From Streptomyces sp. NBC_00576 (GTDB taxonomy: Bacteria > Actinomycetota > Actinomycetes > Streptomycetales > Streptomycetaceae), in assembly GCF_036345175.1 (NCBI RefSeq), contig NZ_CP107780.1:1550001-1614000 (forward strand): a DNA stretch of 64,000 nucleotides. The letters run 5' to 3'. The notes below the pieces were generated by a model, which worked only from the letters and a program-made list of their open reading frames with translations, had not been told where the DNA came from and did no database searches. The translations under genes and the position numbers were made by a program. This document shows positions 9,072 through 17,639 of the stretch, in pieces. Every line of letters starts with the position of its first letter. The first letter of the stretch is position 1.

Positions 9072-9491
9072 GAGGCGGCCGACCGCCGCCCCGTCGGCGA
9101 CCTGGCGGGCATCGCCGAACTCACCGAGGACTTCGCCGCCCCCGGCCAGCGCGCCGTCCTGCGCCGCGAGCCCTCCATGTCGGACGACCTCCCGCACGAG
9201 GTGCAGGCCGCAGCCTTCCGCGTCGTCCAGGAGGCGCTGACCAACGTACGACGCCACGCTGCCGACGCCACCGAGGTCACCGTCCGCCTGCATCAGGACG
9301 GCGACCGCCTGTCGGTGACCGTGACCGACGACGGCCACGGCGGCACCCAACTCCCGGACGGGGCACACGGCGGCGGCTTCGGCCTCGTCGGACTGGAGGA
9401 ACGGGTAACCGCACTGGGCGGCCGACTCCGCGCCGGGCCACGCATCGACCATGGATGGGAGACCCAAGCGGTCCTTCCGGCAGGGCGCTGA
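9072..9491 (+). pseudogene. C-terminal fragment of a NarL-partner histidine kinase
   Basis: Only the ATPase half of a HisKA_3-type sensor kinase remains. The N box is VVQEALTNVRRHA, the G1 box VTVTDDGHGG and the G2 region GGGFGLVGLEERV, ending with VLPAGR and a stop at 9491. The sensor, membrane segments and phospho-acceptor histidine are missing, and no response regulator gene follows. Sequence upstream of about 9072 belongs to an unrelated gene remnant on the other strand, so this is a truncation and not a short kinase. Confidence 0.7.
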
Positions 9492-9645
9492 GCAGGCTTC
9501 GGCGACGGGCTCCGCCCAGGTGCCCCGAAAGCGGGCCTCGCCATTCCGCATTCCACACAGGCCTTCCAGGAAGTGCGGGCCGACGAGCCCTTCGCGCGCA
9601 GCAGTTACTGATCTCCTCTTGCATGTTCTATGCCATACCCCATAA

Positions 9646-9659
9646 GTTACCGACAGGTA
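9646..9659. promoter_or_regulatory. TetR-type operator upstream of the TetR gene
   Basis: TTACCGACAGGTAG carries the arms TACC and GGTA around GACA, a form common for LmrA/YxaF-like TetR regulators. It lies about 45 bases before the tetR ATG. Autoregulation is inference from position. Confidence 0.55.
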
Positions 9660-9703
9660 GCTCGCTCGGCGGGCCACACCGCCGGCGGAAGGGTGGTGGG
9701 CGA

Positions 9704-10318
9704 ATGGGCCCGCGCAGAAGTGACAGCCGTGACCGGATGATCCTCAGTGCTGCCGCCCTGCTGCGTGAGTACGGGGCGAACGCGACCAGCATCGACCGGG
9801 TGCTCGCACACAGCGGAGCACCTCGGGGCTCGGTGTATCACCACTTCCCCGGCGGGCGGACTCAGCTCATCGACGAGGCGGTGGCCCTGGCGGGGGACTT
9901 CATCGCGGGTCTGATCGACGCCGCCATGCAGGCGGACAACCCGGTGGAGGCCGTCGACGCGTTCTTCGCGCTGTGGCGAGACCGACTCGTGGAGAGTGGC
10001 TTCCGGACCGGCTGCCCGATCGTGGCGGTGGCCGTCGAGACCAACGACGACGCACCCCGGCTCGCCCTCTCGGCAGCCGCTGTCTTCGCCCGCTGGCAGG
10101 AGGCCCTCGCGACCCTGTTCGTCCGGCACGGCCTGACCGAAGAACGCAGCCGTCGGCTGGGCGCCTTCATCATCGCCGCGGCCGAAGGTGCGGTGATCAT
10201 GTGCCGGGCCGAGCAGAGCACCGCCCCGATCGAGGCAGCCGCCACCGAGATCCACGACCTGCTCCTCCACACCCTGCGCGACCGCCCCAGGGCCGCCGAA
10301 CCAGGGCCCCGGCCATAG
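9704..10318 (+). CDS. TetR family transcriptional regulator (LmrA/YxaF-like)
   Basis: A 204-residue repressor. The N-terminal helix-turn-helix covers about residues 8-55 (MILSAAALLREYGANATSID ... GAPRGSVYHHF). The C-terminal ligand domain has the GCPIVAVAVE segment near residue 105 that is typical of the LmrA/YxaF subgroup. ATG 9704 follows a purine-rich GGAAGGGTGGTGGG stretch. The downstream crotonase begins 45 bases after its stop, so the two are probably cotranscribed and self-regulated through the palindrome at 9646-9659. The inducer is unknown. Confidence 0.88.
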   Translation: MGPRRSDSRDRMILSAAALLREYGANATSIDRVLAHSGAPRGSVYHHFPGGRTQLIDEAVALAGDFIAGLIDAAMQADNPVEAVDAFFALWRDRLVESGFRTGCPIVAVAVETNDDAPRLALSAAAVFARWQEALATLFVRHGLTEERSRRLGAFIIAAAEGAVIMCRAEQSTAPIEAAATEIHDLLLHTLRDRPRAAEPGPRP

Positions 10319-10362
10319 CGCGCAGCCACTTCACCCAGTCAACTCAGCTCGAAGGAAACGCC

Positions 10363-11034
10363 ATGCCCTCACTCGACCGCCACGACAACGTCTTCGTCCT
10401 CGACCTCGGAGACGGAGAGAACCGCTTCCACCCCGACTGGCTCACTGCCGTCAGTGCCGCGCTCGACGAGGTGGAGAAGGCGGAGGGACCCCGCGCCCTG
10501 GTCACCACCGCCACCGGCAAGTTCTACTCCAACGGGCTCGACCTGGACTGGCTGTTCGCCCACGCCGACCAGTACGACGGCTACGTCGTCTCGGTCCATG
10601 AGCTGTTCGCGCGGATGCTGTCACTGCCGGTCATCACGGTGGCCGCACTGCAGGGGCACACCTTCGCCGCCGGCGCGATGTTCTCCCTCGCCCACGACTT
10701 CCGCGTGATGCGCGCCGACCGCGGCTACTGGTGCCTCCCCGAAGCGGACATCAACATCCCCTTCACCCGGGGCATGGCCGCCCTCATCCAGTCCCGCCTG
10801 GCGCCGCAGACCGCCCACGAGGCCATGGTCACCGCCCGCCGCTACGGCGGCTCCGACGCCGCAACCGCCGGCATAGTCGACCAGTCGGTCGCCGAAGACG
10901 CCGTGCGCTCCACCGCCATCGAGATCGCCCAGGCACAGGTGGCCAAGGCCGGCGACACGCTCGGCACCATCAAGACCCGCATGTACGCCCCCGCCCTGGC
11001 CACCCTGCGCGACACCACCAACCCGCTCGGCTGA
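10363..11034 (+). CDS. Enoyl-CoA hydratase/isomerase family protein (delta3-delta2 isomerase-like)
   Basis: A 223-residue crotonase-fold enzyme. The oxyanion-hole glycines lie in TATGKFYSNGLDLDWL and in ALQGHTFAAGAMFSLAHDFRVMR. LPEADINIPFT resembles the catalytic-glutamate segment of eukaryotic-type delta3,delta2-enoyl-CoA isomerases rather than FadB-type hydratases. That suggests shifting double bonds in unsaturated acyl-CoAs, but a hydratase or thioester function remains possible. GAAGGAAA precedes ATG 10363. The gene follows the TetR regulator, and a hairpin terminator follows at 11058-11087. Confidence 0.82.
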   Translation: MPSLDRHDNVFVLDLGDGENRFHPDWLTAVSAALDEVEKAEGPRALVTTATGKFYSNGLDLDWLFAHADQYDGYVVSVHELFARMLSLPVITVAALQGHTFAAGAMFSLAHDFRVMRADRGYWCLPEADINIPFTRGMAALIQSRLAPQTAHEAMVTARRYGGSDAATAGIVDQSVAEDAVRSTAIEIAQAQVAKAGDTLGTIKTRMYAPALATLRDTTNPLG

Positions 11035-11057
11035 CCAGCACCTCAGCACCCACACAC

Positions 11058-11087
11058 TCCGCGCCCCGGGCTCACCCTGGGCGCGGA
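11058..11087 (+). terminator. Hairpin terminator after the TetR/crotonase pair
   Basis: TCCGCGCCC pairs with GGGCGCGGA (9 base pairs) around a 12-base loop, 24 bases after the crotonase stop. There is no T-run, as is usual in this kind of genome. Confidence 0.55.
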
Positions 11088-11220
11088 AGTCGGCATAGGC
11101 GTCTCGGCATAGGTGTCGAGCACCGGCTTGGTCTGCATGGTGCTGACTGTGGACGGGACACCGCATACGACCGAAGTCACGAATTCGAGCATGGTCGAAC
11201 ACCAGGTTTCGACAGAATCC

Positions 11221-11268
11221 TTGACGGCTCCTCGGCGCCTTCCTACGCTCCCCGTGGGAGCGTTCCCA
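11221..11268 (+). promoter_or_regulatory. Promoter with CebR-like operator, now leading into a broken mannanase gene
   Basis: TTGACG (11221-11226) and TACGCT (11244-11249) are 17 bases apart. At 11255-11268 follows TGGGAGCGTTCCCA, one base different from the CebR consensus TGGGAGCGCTCCCA that controls cellulase and cellobiose genes in Streptomyces. The operator would cover the transcription start. The only downstream gene is the endo-mannanase remnant, so this control region seems orphaned. CebR itself is not in the window. Confidence 0.65.
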
Positions 11269-11542
11269 TGCTCGCCTGAGTGAATGATCATCTTCCGGCC
11301 CTCAGGGCACCGGTTCACTCGGCACCCCCACGCATCGGAGGCCATCGTGACCGACGCACGCCCCGGCACCACGCCACCACCGCAGAGAACAAGGATGCGG
11401 TTTCCAGAGGCTGACCACTCGGCGGCATCACCGCCGCCGCACTGACCGGCACGCGCGTCACCCCGCCGCTCCATGACACCCAGTACCGCGCCGGCCTGAC
11501 AGAACACCACCGACAACCAGCCCCGCACCCTGGATGCTTCTT

Positions 11543-12097
11543 CGGGAACTGCACGAGGTGGACGGCCGACACCAAGGCCGCCGTCCAGAAGCCGCGGAGC
11601 GCCGGGTTCAATCACACGCTGATGGTGGACGCGCCCAACCGGGGCCAGGACTGGGCGTTCACGATGCGCGACAACGCCGCGTCGGTGTTCGCCGCCGACC
11701 TGGACCGCAACACGGTGTTCTCGGTCCACATGTACGGCGTCTTCAATACGGCCGCGAAGGTCAATGACTGCCTGAACCGTTTCGCGGCCGCGAAACTCCC
11801 CATCGTGGTCGGAGAGTTCGGCCACGACCACTCGGACGGTAATCCCGACGAGGACGCCGTCCTGCTGCCGCCCAGCGGCTCCGCCTCGGTTACCCGGGCT
11901 GGCCGTGGAGCGGCAACAGCAGCGATGTGCAGTACCTGGACCTGGTCACCAACTTCGATCCCGGTCAGCTCACCAGTTGGGGCCGACGCCTCTTCAACGG
12001 ATCGAACGGCATCGTCGCCACGGCCAAGGAGGCCGCGGTCTTCTCCGCCGGCGCCACGCGCACCACTCCCCCGGCCGTTCCGCTGCTCCACCACTGA
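11543..12097 (+). pseudogene. Remnant of a secreted GH5 endo-beta-1,4-mannanase
   Basis: The frame from about 11562 reads through HTLMVDAPNRGQDWAFTMRD, VFSVHMYGVFNTAAKV and PIVVGEFGHDHSDGNPDEDA, all typical of the second half of actinobacterial mannanases; the Glu in VVGEFG would be the catalytic nucleophile. Near 11865-11885 the frame shifts: RLGYPGWPWSGNSSDVQYLD and TNFDPGQLTSWGRRLFNG continue two frames away, ending at 12097. The signal peptide and the acid/base half are absent. Whatever carbohydrate-binding domain existed is also gone. Confidence 0.8.
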
Positions 12098-12198
12098 CGC
12101 GACTCGACCTTACGCCTGTCATGTGCACGCCATTCATAAAGGGTCGCCCGTTCGGCGCGACTCCCGTAACCACGACAAAGGCATGGAGGAACAGGACG

Positions 12199-13575
12199 AT
12201 GCACTCGAGCATCACCGACGTCCCGCTGTCCGGCGCCGCCCCCACCAGCCGGACGAGATCCGGCAGGAGGAGCAGGACGGTCACGTTGAAGGCGGCCGTG
12301 GTCGCGGCCGTGACCGGCCTGATCACCGCACTGGTGGCGATCCAGCCGGCGTCGGCGCAATCGCCGTCGGCCGCGGCCAACCCGTACGAGCGGGGCCCGG
12401 CTCCCACGGTGAGCAGCGTGGCGGCCCAGCGGGGCACGTTCGCGACCGCGGAGGTGACCGTGCCGCCCGGCAACGGCTTCAACGGCGGGAAGATCTACTA
12501 CCCGACGGACACCTCTCTGGGTACCTGGGGTGCGGTCGCGGCCGTGCCCGGTTACACCGCCCGGTGGGCCGCCGAAGGGGCGTGGATGGGGCCGTGGCTC
12601 GCGTCCTTCGGGTTCGTCGTCATCGGCATCGACACCAACAGCCCCAACGACTTCGACACCGCCCGCGGCACCCAGCTGCTCGCGGCGCTGGACTACCTCA
12701 CCCAGAAGAGCCCGGTGCGCGACCGGGTCGATCCCAACCGATTGGGCGTGCTCGGCCATTCCATGGGCGGTGGTGGCGCCATCAGCGCGGCCGAACGCCG
12801 GCCGTCACTGAAGGCAGCCCTACCGCTCGCGCCCTTCTCCCCCTCACAGAACCTGTCCGGCCTGCGTGTGCCCACGATGATCATGGGCGCACGGGACGAC
12901 GGCACGGTCACCCCCTCCTACCTCAACGGGCTCTACGGCGGGATGCCGGCCGCCACGCAGAGCGCCTACATCGAGCTCACCAGCGGCGGCCACGGCTTCC
13001 CCACCTGGGGGAACTCCAACGTGACGCGCCGTACGATCCCCTGGCTCAAGATCTTCCTCGACAACGACACCCGCTACACCCAGTTCCTGTGCCCGTCGCT
13101 TGCGGACAGCAGTGGGGTCTCCCGTTCCCAGACCAAGTGCCCGTACGTGCCACCAGGCGGCACGACCACTCCGCCGGCCAGCGGCGGGCAGATCGTCGGC
13201 GCCGGCTCCGGCCGCTACCTGGACGTGGCGAACTCGTCGCAGACCAACGGCGCCCAGGCCCAACTGTGGGACTGCGCGGACCGGCCCAACCAGAAGTGGG
13301 CGCGCTCCGACGCCGGGGAACTGCGCGTGTACGGCAACAAGTGCCTGGACGCCGAGGCCTCGGGAACGTCCGCCGGCACACGGGTCATCATCTGGGACTG
13401 TCACGGCGGTCAGAACCAGCGCTGGAACGTCAACGCCAACGGCACCATCACCAGCGTCCCGACCGGCCTGTGCCTGGACACGAACAACGGCGGCACCGGG
13501 AGCGGCGCCCAGACCGTCCTGGGGAACTGCAACGGCGCGTCCGCTCAGCGCTGGACCTCCAATGACGAGGACTGA
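12199..13575 (+). CDS. Secreted cutinase/PETase-like polyesterase with C-terminal CBM13 lectin domain
   Basis: A 458-residue secreted protein. The signal peptide ends near ALVAIQPASA (about residue 53). The alpha/beta hydrolase domain (about 60-320) has the oxyanion motif GYTARW (Tyr119), the nucleophile elbow GHSMGGGG (Ser188), an acid in GARDDGTVTP and a catalytic His in SGGHGFPT. It ends DNDTRYTQFLCP...KCPY, the disulfide tail of cutinases such as TfCut2. The usual Trp after that elbow (APW) is Phe here (APF). After a short PPGGTTTPP linker comes a ricin-type beta-trefoil (about 335-458) with three QW-like repeats. GGAGGA precedes ATG 12199. Probable substrates are polyesters such as cutin or acetylated surfaces. 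Confidence 0.85.
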   Translation: MHSSITDVPLSGAAPTSRTRSGRRSRTVTLKAAVVAAVTGLITALVAIQPASAQSPSAAANPYERGPAPTVSSVAAQRGTFATAEVTVPPGNGFNGGKIYYPTDTSLGTWGAVAAVPGYTARWAAEGAWMGPWLASFGFVVIGIDTNSPNDFDTARGTQLLAALDYLTQKSPVRDRVDPNRLGVLGHSMGGGGAISAAERRPSLKAALPLAPFSPSQNLSGLRVPTMIMGARDDGTVTPSYLNGLYGGMPAATQSAYIELTSGGHGFPTWGNSNVTRRTIPWLKIFLDNDTRYTQFLCPSLADSSGVSRSQTKCPYVPPGGTTTPPASGGQIVGAGSGRYLDVANSSQTNGAQAQLWDCADRPNQKWARSDAGELRVYGNKCLDAEASGTSAGTRVIIWDCHGGQNQRWNVNANGTITSVPTGLCLDTNNGGTGSGAQTVLGNCNGASAQRWTSNDED

Positions 13576-14023
13576 ACCCGACCCGAGGCAGAAGGAGACC
13601 GAAGTGCCGCTCAGCGCCCGGCACTTCGGCCGTTGCAGGCACCTCTGCGTCCCGGGGAGGGGACGGCTGCGAGGGTCTCGCCGTACTCCAGCGGACGGGC
13701 GCAGACCTGGGCATGGTCGTTGCATCGTCGTGTGGCTGTCCGATACGGGACGCTCGGTACGGCACTCGCTGCGCCGACCCGCCTCGGCCGCGTCTCGGTG
13801 ACCGGTGACCGGTGACCGGTGACCGGCAGCGTCCGCAGCAGCGACGGCCGACCCGGTCACGTTCCACCAGCTCGCGTCGCAGACGGCGCCGGGCACCGGG
13901 CACCGGCCCTCGCAACGGCCCTGACTGGCCGCTCCGGCTCATCCCGCACCGTCTGCCGGCGCACAACGGGATCGGGCCCACGCTCGACGCCCTCGGACAC
14001 ACACGACCAAACGAGGAGAAACC
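13576..14023. other. Long intergenic region between two secreted-enzyme genes
   Basis: Apart from the heptamer repeat at 13798-13825, this 450-base stretch has no convincing gene on either strand. It should hold the promoter of the alpha-galactosidase gene, but I could not pick out a clear -35/-10 pair. Confidence 0.4.
13798..13825. repeat. Four perfect tandem copies of the heptamer GGTGACC
   Basis: Four uninterrupted copies of GGTGACC, each nearly palindromic (GGT-N-ACC), lie 200 bases before the alpha-galactosidase gene. Either polymerase slippage or a spaced protein-binding array could produce this; the 7-base period is not a helical turn. Confidence 0.8.
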
Positions 14024-15604
14024 ATGCTCAGACTCATCCGCGCGGTGCTGTCTGCGGCCCTGGTCGCCGCCGCGGTACCTATCGCTCTCCTACCAGCCCC
14101 CCAGGCCCTGGCGCTCGACAACGGCCTGGCCCGTACCCCGCAGTTGGGCTGGAACGACTGGAACAGCTTCGGCTGCAACGTGAGCGACCGTCTGATCCGG
14201 GAGACCGCCGACGCGATGGTATCCAGCGGCATGGCCGCGGCCGGCTACCAGTACGTCAACATCGACGACTGCTGGTCGACACGGAACCGTGACGTGGGCG
14301 GCAATCTGGTCGCGGACCCCGTGAAGTTCCCCAACGGCATGAAGGCAGTCGCCGACTATGTACACGGCAAGGGGCTGAAGCTCGGCATCTACTCGTCGGC
14401 CGGCCTGACCACCTGCGCCGGTTTCCCCGCCAGCCTCGGCAACGAGCAGCGGGACGCCAACCTGTGGGCATCCTGGGGCATCGACTATCTCAAGTACGAC
14501 AACTGCGGTGACCACCAGGGCCGCAGCGGTCAGGATCGCTACACCGCCATGCGCGACGCTCTCGCCAGGACCGGCCGCCCCATCCTCTTCGCCCTCTGCA
14601 ACTGGGGCAACGACCAGGTCGGCACCTGGGGCCCCGCCACCGGCAACTCCTGGCGCAACACCGGCGACATCCAGGCCAACTGGAACTCCGTCATGGGCAT
14701 CCTGGACGCCCAGCCCGGCTGGGCGGGCTTCTCCCGCCCCGGCGCCTGGAACGATCCGGACATGCTGGAAGTGGGTAACGGCCTGTCCGACACCGAGTCC
14801 CGAGCCCACTTCAGCCTCTGGGCACTGCTGAACGCGCCTCTGATCGCGGGCAACGACCTGCGCACCATGAGCGCCGCCACCAAGTCGATCCTGACCAACA
14901 CCGAGGTCATCGGGGTCAACCAGGACTGGGGCGGCCGACAGGGCAACCGCCTCGTCGACAACGGCAACACCGAGGTGTGGACCAAGCCGATGGCCAACGG
15001 CTCGGTCGCAGTGGTCCTCCTCAACCGTGGCAGCGGCACGGCCACCGTCTCCACTTCCGCTGCGCAGATCGGCCTCGGCTCGGCGTCCAGTTACTCGGTA
15101 CGCGACCTGTGGGCGCACACCACCAGCACGACCAGCGGCTCCATCAGCGCCTCCGTCCCCGCTCACGGCGCCGCGATGTACGTGGTCTCCGGCGGCGGGA
15201 CGCCGCCCGGCAGCAGCACCTACTCACTCAAGGGCCAGGGCTCCGGCCGCTGCCTGGACATCACCGGCGGCTCCCAGGCCAACGGAACCCTCGCTGGGAT
15301 CTGGGACTGCAACGGCGCCGCCAACCAACGGTTCACCAGCACCAGCGCGGGCGAACTGCGTGTCTACGGCGGCGCCAAGTGCCTGGACGTCGTCGGCGCC
15401 GCCACCGCCAACGCCACCGCCGTGAACATCTGGGACTGCAACGGCCAGTCAAACCAGCAGTTCCGCCTCAATACCGACAGCACCATCACGGCCGTCCATT
15501 CCGGTAAGTGCCTCGACGTCAGTGGCGGCGCCACCGCCAACGGCACCAAGGTCCAGATCTGGGACTGCGGCGGCGCAGCCAACCAGAAATGGACCCACGT
15601 CTGA
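14024..15604 (+). CDS. Secreted GH27 alpha-galactosidase with CBM13 ricin-type lectin domain
   Basis: Extracellular retaining alpha-galactosidase of 526 residues. The signal peptide runs to about residue 31 (PAPQALALDNG). The mature enzyme starts with LARTPQLGWNDWNSFGC, the GH27 signature. The nucleophile is Asp159 in YLKYDNCG and the acid/base Asp lies in GAWNDPDMLEVGN near residue 245. A C-terminal beta-sandwich extends to about residue 390, then a ricin beta-trefoil (about 400-526) has three QxW-type repeats (IWDCNGAANQRF, IWDCNGQSNQQF, IWDCGGAANQKW). GAGGAGAAACC precedes ATG 14024. Beta-L-arabinopyranosidase activity is a known alternative in this family. Confidence 0.9.
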   Translation: MLRLIRAVLSAALVAAAVPIALLPAPQALALDNGLARTPQLGWNDWNSFGCNVSDRLIRETADAMVSSGMAAAGYQYVNIDDCWSTRNRDVGGNLVADPVKFPNGMKAVADYVHGKGLKLGIYSSAGLTTCAGFPASLGNEQRDANLWASWGIDYLKYDNCGDHQGRSGQDRYTAMRDALARTGRPILFALCNWGNDQVGTWGPATGNSWRNTGDIQANWNSVMGILDAQPGWAGFSRPGAWNDPDMLEVGNGLSDTESRAHFSLWALLNAPLIAGNDLRTMSAATKSILTNTEVIGVNQDWGGRQGNRLVDNGNTEVWTKPMANGSVAVVLLNRGSGTATVSTSAAQIGLGSASSYSVRDLWAHTTSTTSGSISASVPAHGAAMYVVSGGGTPPGSSTYSLKGQGSGRCLDITGGSQANGTLAGIWDCNGAANQRFTSTSAGELRVYGGAKCLDVVGAATANATAVNIWDCNGQSNQQFRLNTDSTITAVHSGKCLDVSGGATANGTKVQIWDCGGAANQKWTHV

Positions 15605-15704
15605 CCGATCCCTGGTGACCGACACCGTTGGTACTGGCGAGATGGTCACCGCCTTGGTGGCCGGTTGACGCGATCTCGTTGCCCGCGGCGAGCCTGGGTT
15701 GTGG

Positions 15705-16142
15705 TCACAGCCGAGGCCGGTTGAGCAGCCGGGAGAGCACGATGACGCTCTCGGTCCGGTCGACAGGGGCGGTGGCGCGTACCCGCTGGACGGCCTGTTC
15801 CAGGTGGGGGATGTCTCTGGCAAGCATGTGGAGGACTGCGTCGGCCGCACCGGAGACAGTGCAGGCTTCGACGACCTCGGGGATGCCTTCCAGGGCTTGG
15901 CGCAGTTGGGCGGGGGTGGGGTTGCCGGTGCAATAGACCTCGACGAACGCCTCGGTGTGCCAGGCGAGCGCCTGGGGGTCGACGAGAGCGGTGAAACCGC
16001 GGATCGCGCCTGTGGCCACCAGGCGGTCGAGACGCCGCTTGGCGGCAGGAGCGGACAAGCCGGCCTCCTTGCCGATCTGGGCGTACGTGGAGCGGGCGTT
16101 GCGCAACACGCAGCGGATGATCGCTTCGTCGATGGTGTCCAC
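15705..16142 (-). CDS. Lrp/AsnC family transcriptional regulator
   Basis: A 145-residue amino-acid-responsive regulator. The N-terminal winged helix (residues about 2-50, DEAIIRCVLRNARSTYAQIG then GLSAPAAKRRLDRLVATGAI) is followed by the RAM/AsnC ligand domain (about 65-140). Divergent from the M20 peptidase gene by 170 bases, so that peptidase is its likely target; the intergenic region is AT-richer (AGTAAATAGTGATTGTTTGC), as Lrp targets often are. Confidence 0.88.
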   Translation of the reverse strand: MDTIDEAIIRCVLRNARSTYAQIGKEAGLSAPAAKRRLDRLVATGAIRGFTALVDPQALAWHTEAFVEVYCTGNPTPAQLRQALEGIPEVVEACTVSGAADAVLHMLARDIPHLEQAVQRVRATAPVDRTESVIVLSRLLNRPRL

Positions 16143-16312
16143 GACTTCACTCCAGACGTCAGTAGGTGCGGCACAGGCGCAACAAAGAGCTGTTCCATCG
16201 TCGACATTGCAAGAAAACGACGGTTGATCGCAGTAAATAGTGATTGTTTGCGCCGCGGCCGCAACCGTAGCCTCCAGCTTGTCCTGATGTCACATGCCGG
16301 GGGAGCGTTCCG

Positions 16313-17587
16313 ATGACAGCAAACGTGAGCGATGTGGAGGCGTCCGCGCTGACCGCAGTGGACGAGGCGGCGATCGCCCGGATTCTGCAGGAACTGCTCG
16401 CCGTTCCCAGCGTGACGGGGAGTGCCGCGGAGTCCGAGCTGCAGCACGTCCTGGCCCGGCATCTGGAGCGGATGGATCTCGATGTCGACCTGTGGTCCAT
16501 GAACCTGCCCGAGCTGCGTGCTCATCCCCGCTTCCCGGGCAGCGAGGCCCCGCGCACGGAGGCGTGGGGTCTGGTGGGTGGCACGCAGCAGCAGGGCGAC
16601 GGGCCGACCCTGGTCCTCCAGGGCCATGTCGACGTCGTGCCTCCCGGGGACCTGGCGCAGTGGGAGGGAGACCCGTTCCGCCCTCGGGTCGGCGCAGACG
16701 TGGTCCACGCCCGGGGAGCGTGCGACATGAAGGCCGGCGTCGTGGCGATCCTCGCTGCCCTGGCCGCAATACGGAGAGCGGGCGCGAACCTGCGCGGCCA
16801 AGTGTCCGCACACTTCGTCGTCAGCGAGGAGGACGGCGGGCTCGGAGCGTTCGGCACCCTCGAACGCGGCCACACCGGAGACGCCTGCATCATCACGGAA
16901 CCGACCAGCGGCGCCCTTATGACCGCCAACGCCGGAGCGCTGACTTTCCACATCGACGTACCCGGCCGCGCCACCCACGGCAGCACCCGGTACGCGGGCA
17001 TGAGCGCCATCGACGCCTACCTGCCCATCCACCACGCGCTCGCCCGTCTGGAAGCCCGCCGTAACACCGGCGCCGACCCCCTGATGGCCGAATACCCCAT
17101 TCCGTACCCGCTGTCCGTCGGCATCGTCCGGGCCGGCGACTGGGCCAGCAGCGTGCCCGACTTGCTGGTGGCCGAGGGAAGACTGGGTGTCCGGCTGGGC
17201 GAGGATCCGGAGCGGGCGCGCAGCGAACTGGAGGCGTGCGTGGCCGAAGCCTGCTCGGCCGACCCGTGGCTGCGCTCTCACCCCGCCACGGTGACGTGGC
17301 CCGGAGGCCAGTTCGCCAGCGGCCGGCTGCCGGCCGGGCACCCGCTCGCAGCCCTGGTCGGCGACGCGTGCGCCGACGTCACCGGCGGCCCGCGACCGTT
17401 CGAGCGAGGCGCCCCTTACGGCAGTGACCTGCGGTTGTACTCCGAGGCGGGCATCCCCACACTCCAGTACGGCCCCGGCGACGTACGCCTCGCACACGGC
17501 CCGCAGGAACAGGTCCGCGTCAGCGAAATCGTCACCGTCACCCGGGCACTGGTGCTCGCCACCCTGCGCGCGGTCGGCACCAAGTAG
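16313..17587 (+). CDS. M20 family metallopeptidase (ArgE/DapE/acetylornithine deacetylase-like)
   Basis: Cytoplasmic two-zinc amidohydrolase of 424 residues. The catalytic domain shows LQGHVDVVPPGD (first zinc His and its Asp), ARGACDMKAG (bridging Asp), SEEDGG (catalytic Glu-Glu) and a C-terminal LAHGPQEQV His. The dimerisation domain (about 200-310) includes VPGRATHGSTRYAG. DapE, ArgE and N-acyl-amino-acid hydrolases all share these motifs, so the substrate is not assigned. The divergent Lrp regulator suggests an amino-acid derivative. Confidence 0.85.
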   Translation: MTANVSDVEASALTAVDEAAIARILQELLAVPSVTGSAAESELQHVLARHLERMDLDVDLWSMNLPELRAHPRFPGSEAPRTEAWGLVGGTQQQGDGPTLVLQGHVDVVPPGDLAQWEGDPFRPRVGADVVHARGACDMKAGVVAILAALAAIRRAGANLRGQVSAHFVVSEEDGGLGAFGTLERGHTGDACIITEPTSGALMTANAGALTFHIDVPGRATHGSTRYAGMSAIDAYLPIHHALARLEARRNTGADPLMAEYPIPYPLSVGIVRAGDWASSVPDLLVAEGRLGVRLGEDPERARSELEACVAEACSADPWLRSHPATVTWPGGQFASGRLPAGHPLAALVGDACADVTGGPRPFERGAPYGSDLRLYSEAGIPTLQYGPGDVRLAHGPQEQVRVSEIVTVTRALVLATLRAVGTK

Positions 17588-17639
17588 TACGTCTTCCCTG
17601 GTGGGGCAGGGCGCGGAGGTTGCAGGGGGTGGGTAGGTA

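Noticed and set aside
9492..9640. Minus-strand coding-like text (for example GPHFLEGLCGMRNGEARF) near the TetR promoter
   Set aside because: The frame runs through unrelated remnants, has no start or recognisable family, and lies in the TetR leader.
13798..13825. Possible CRISPR-like repeat array
   Set aside because: The units are only 7 bases, contiguous, with no spacers and no cas genes in the window.
16303..16313. GGGAGCGTTCC before the M20 gene as a second CebR box
   Set aside because: Only part of the palindrome is present and it overlaps the ribosome binding site of a peptidase gene, where GGGAG is expected anyway.
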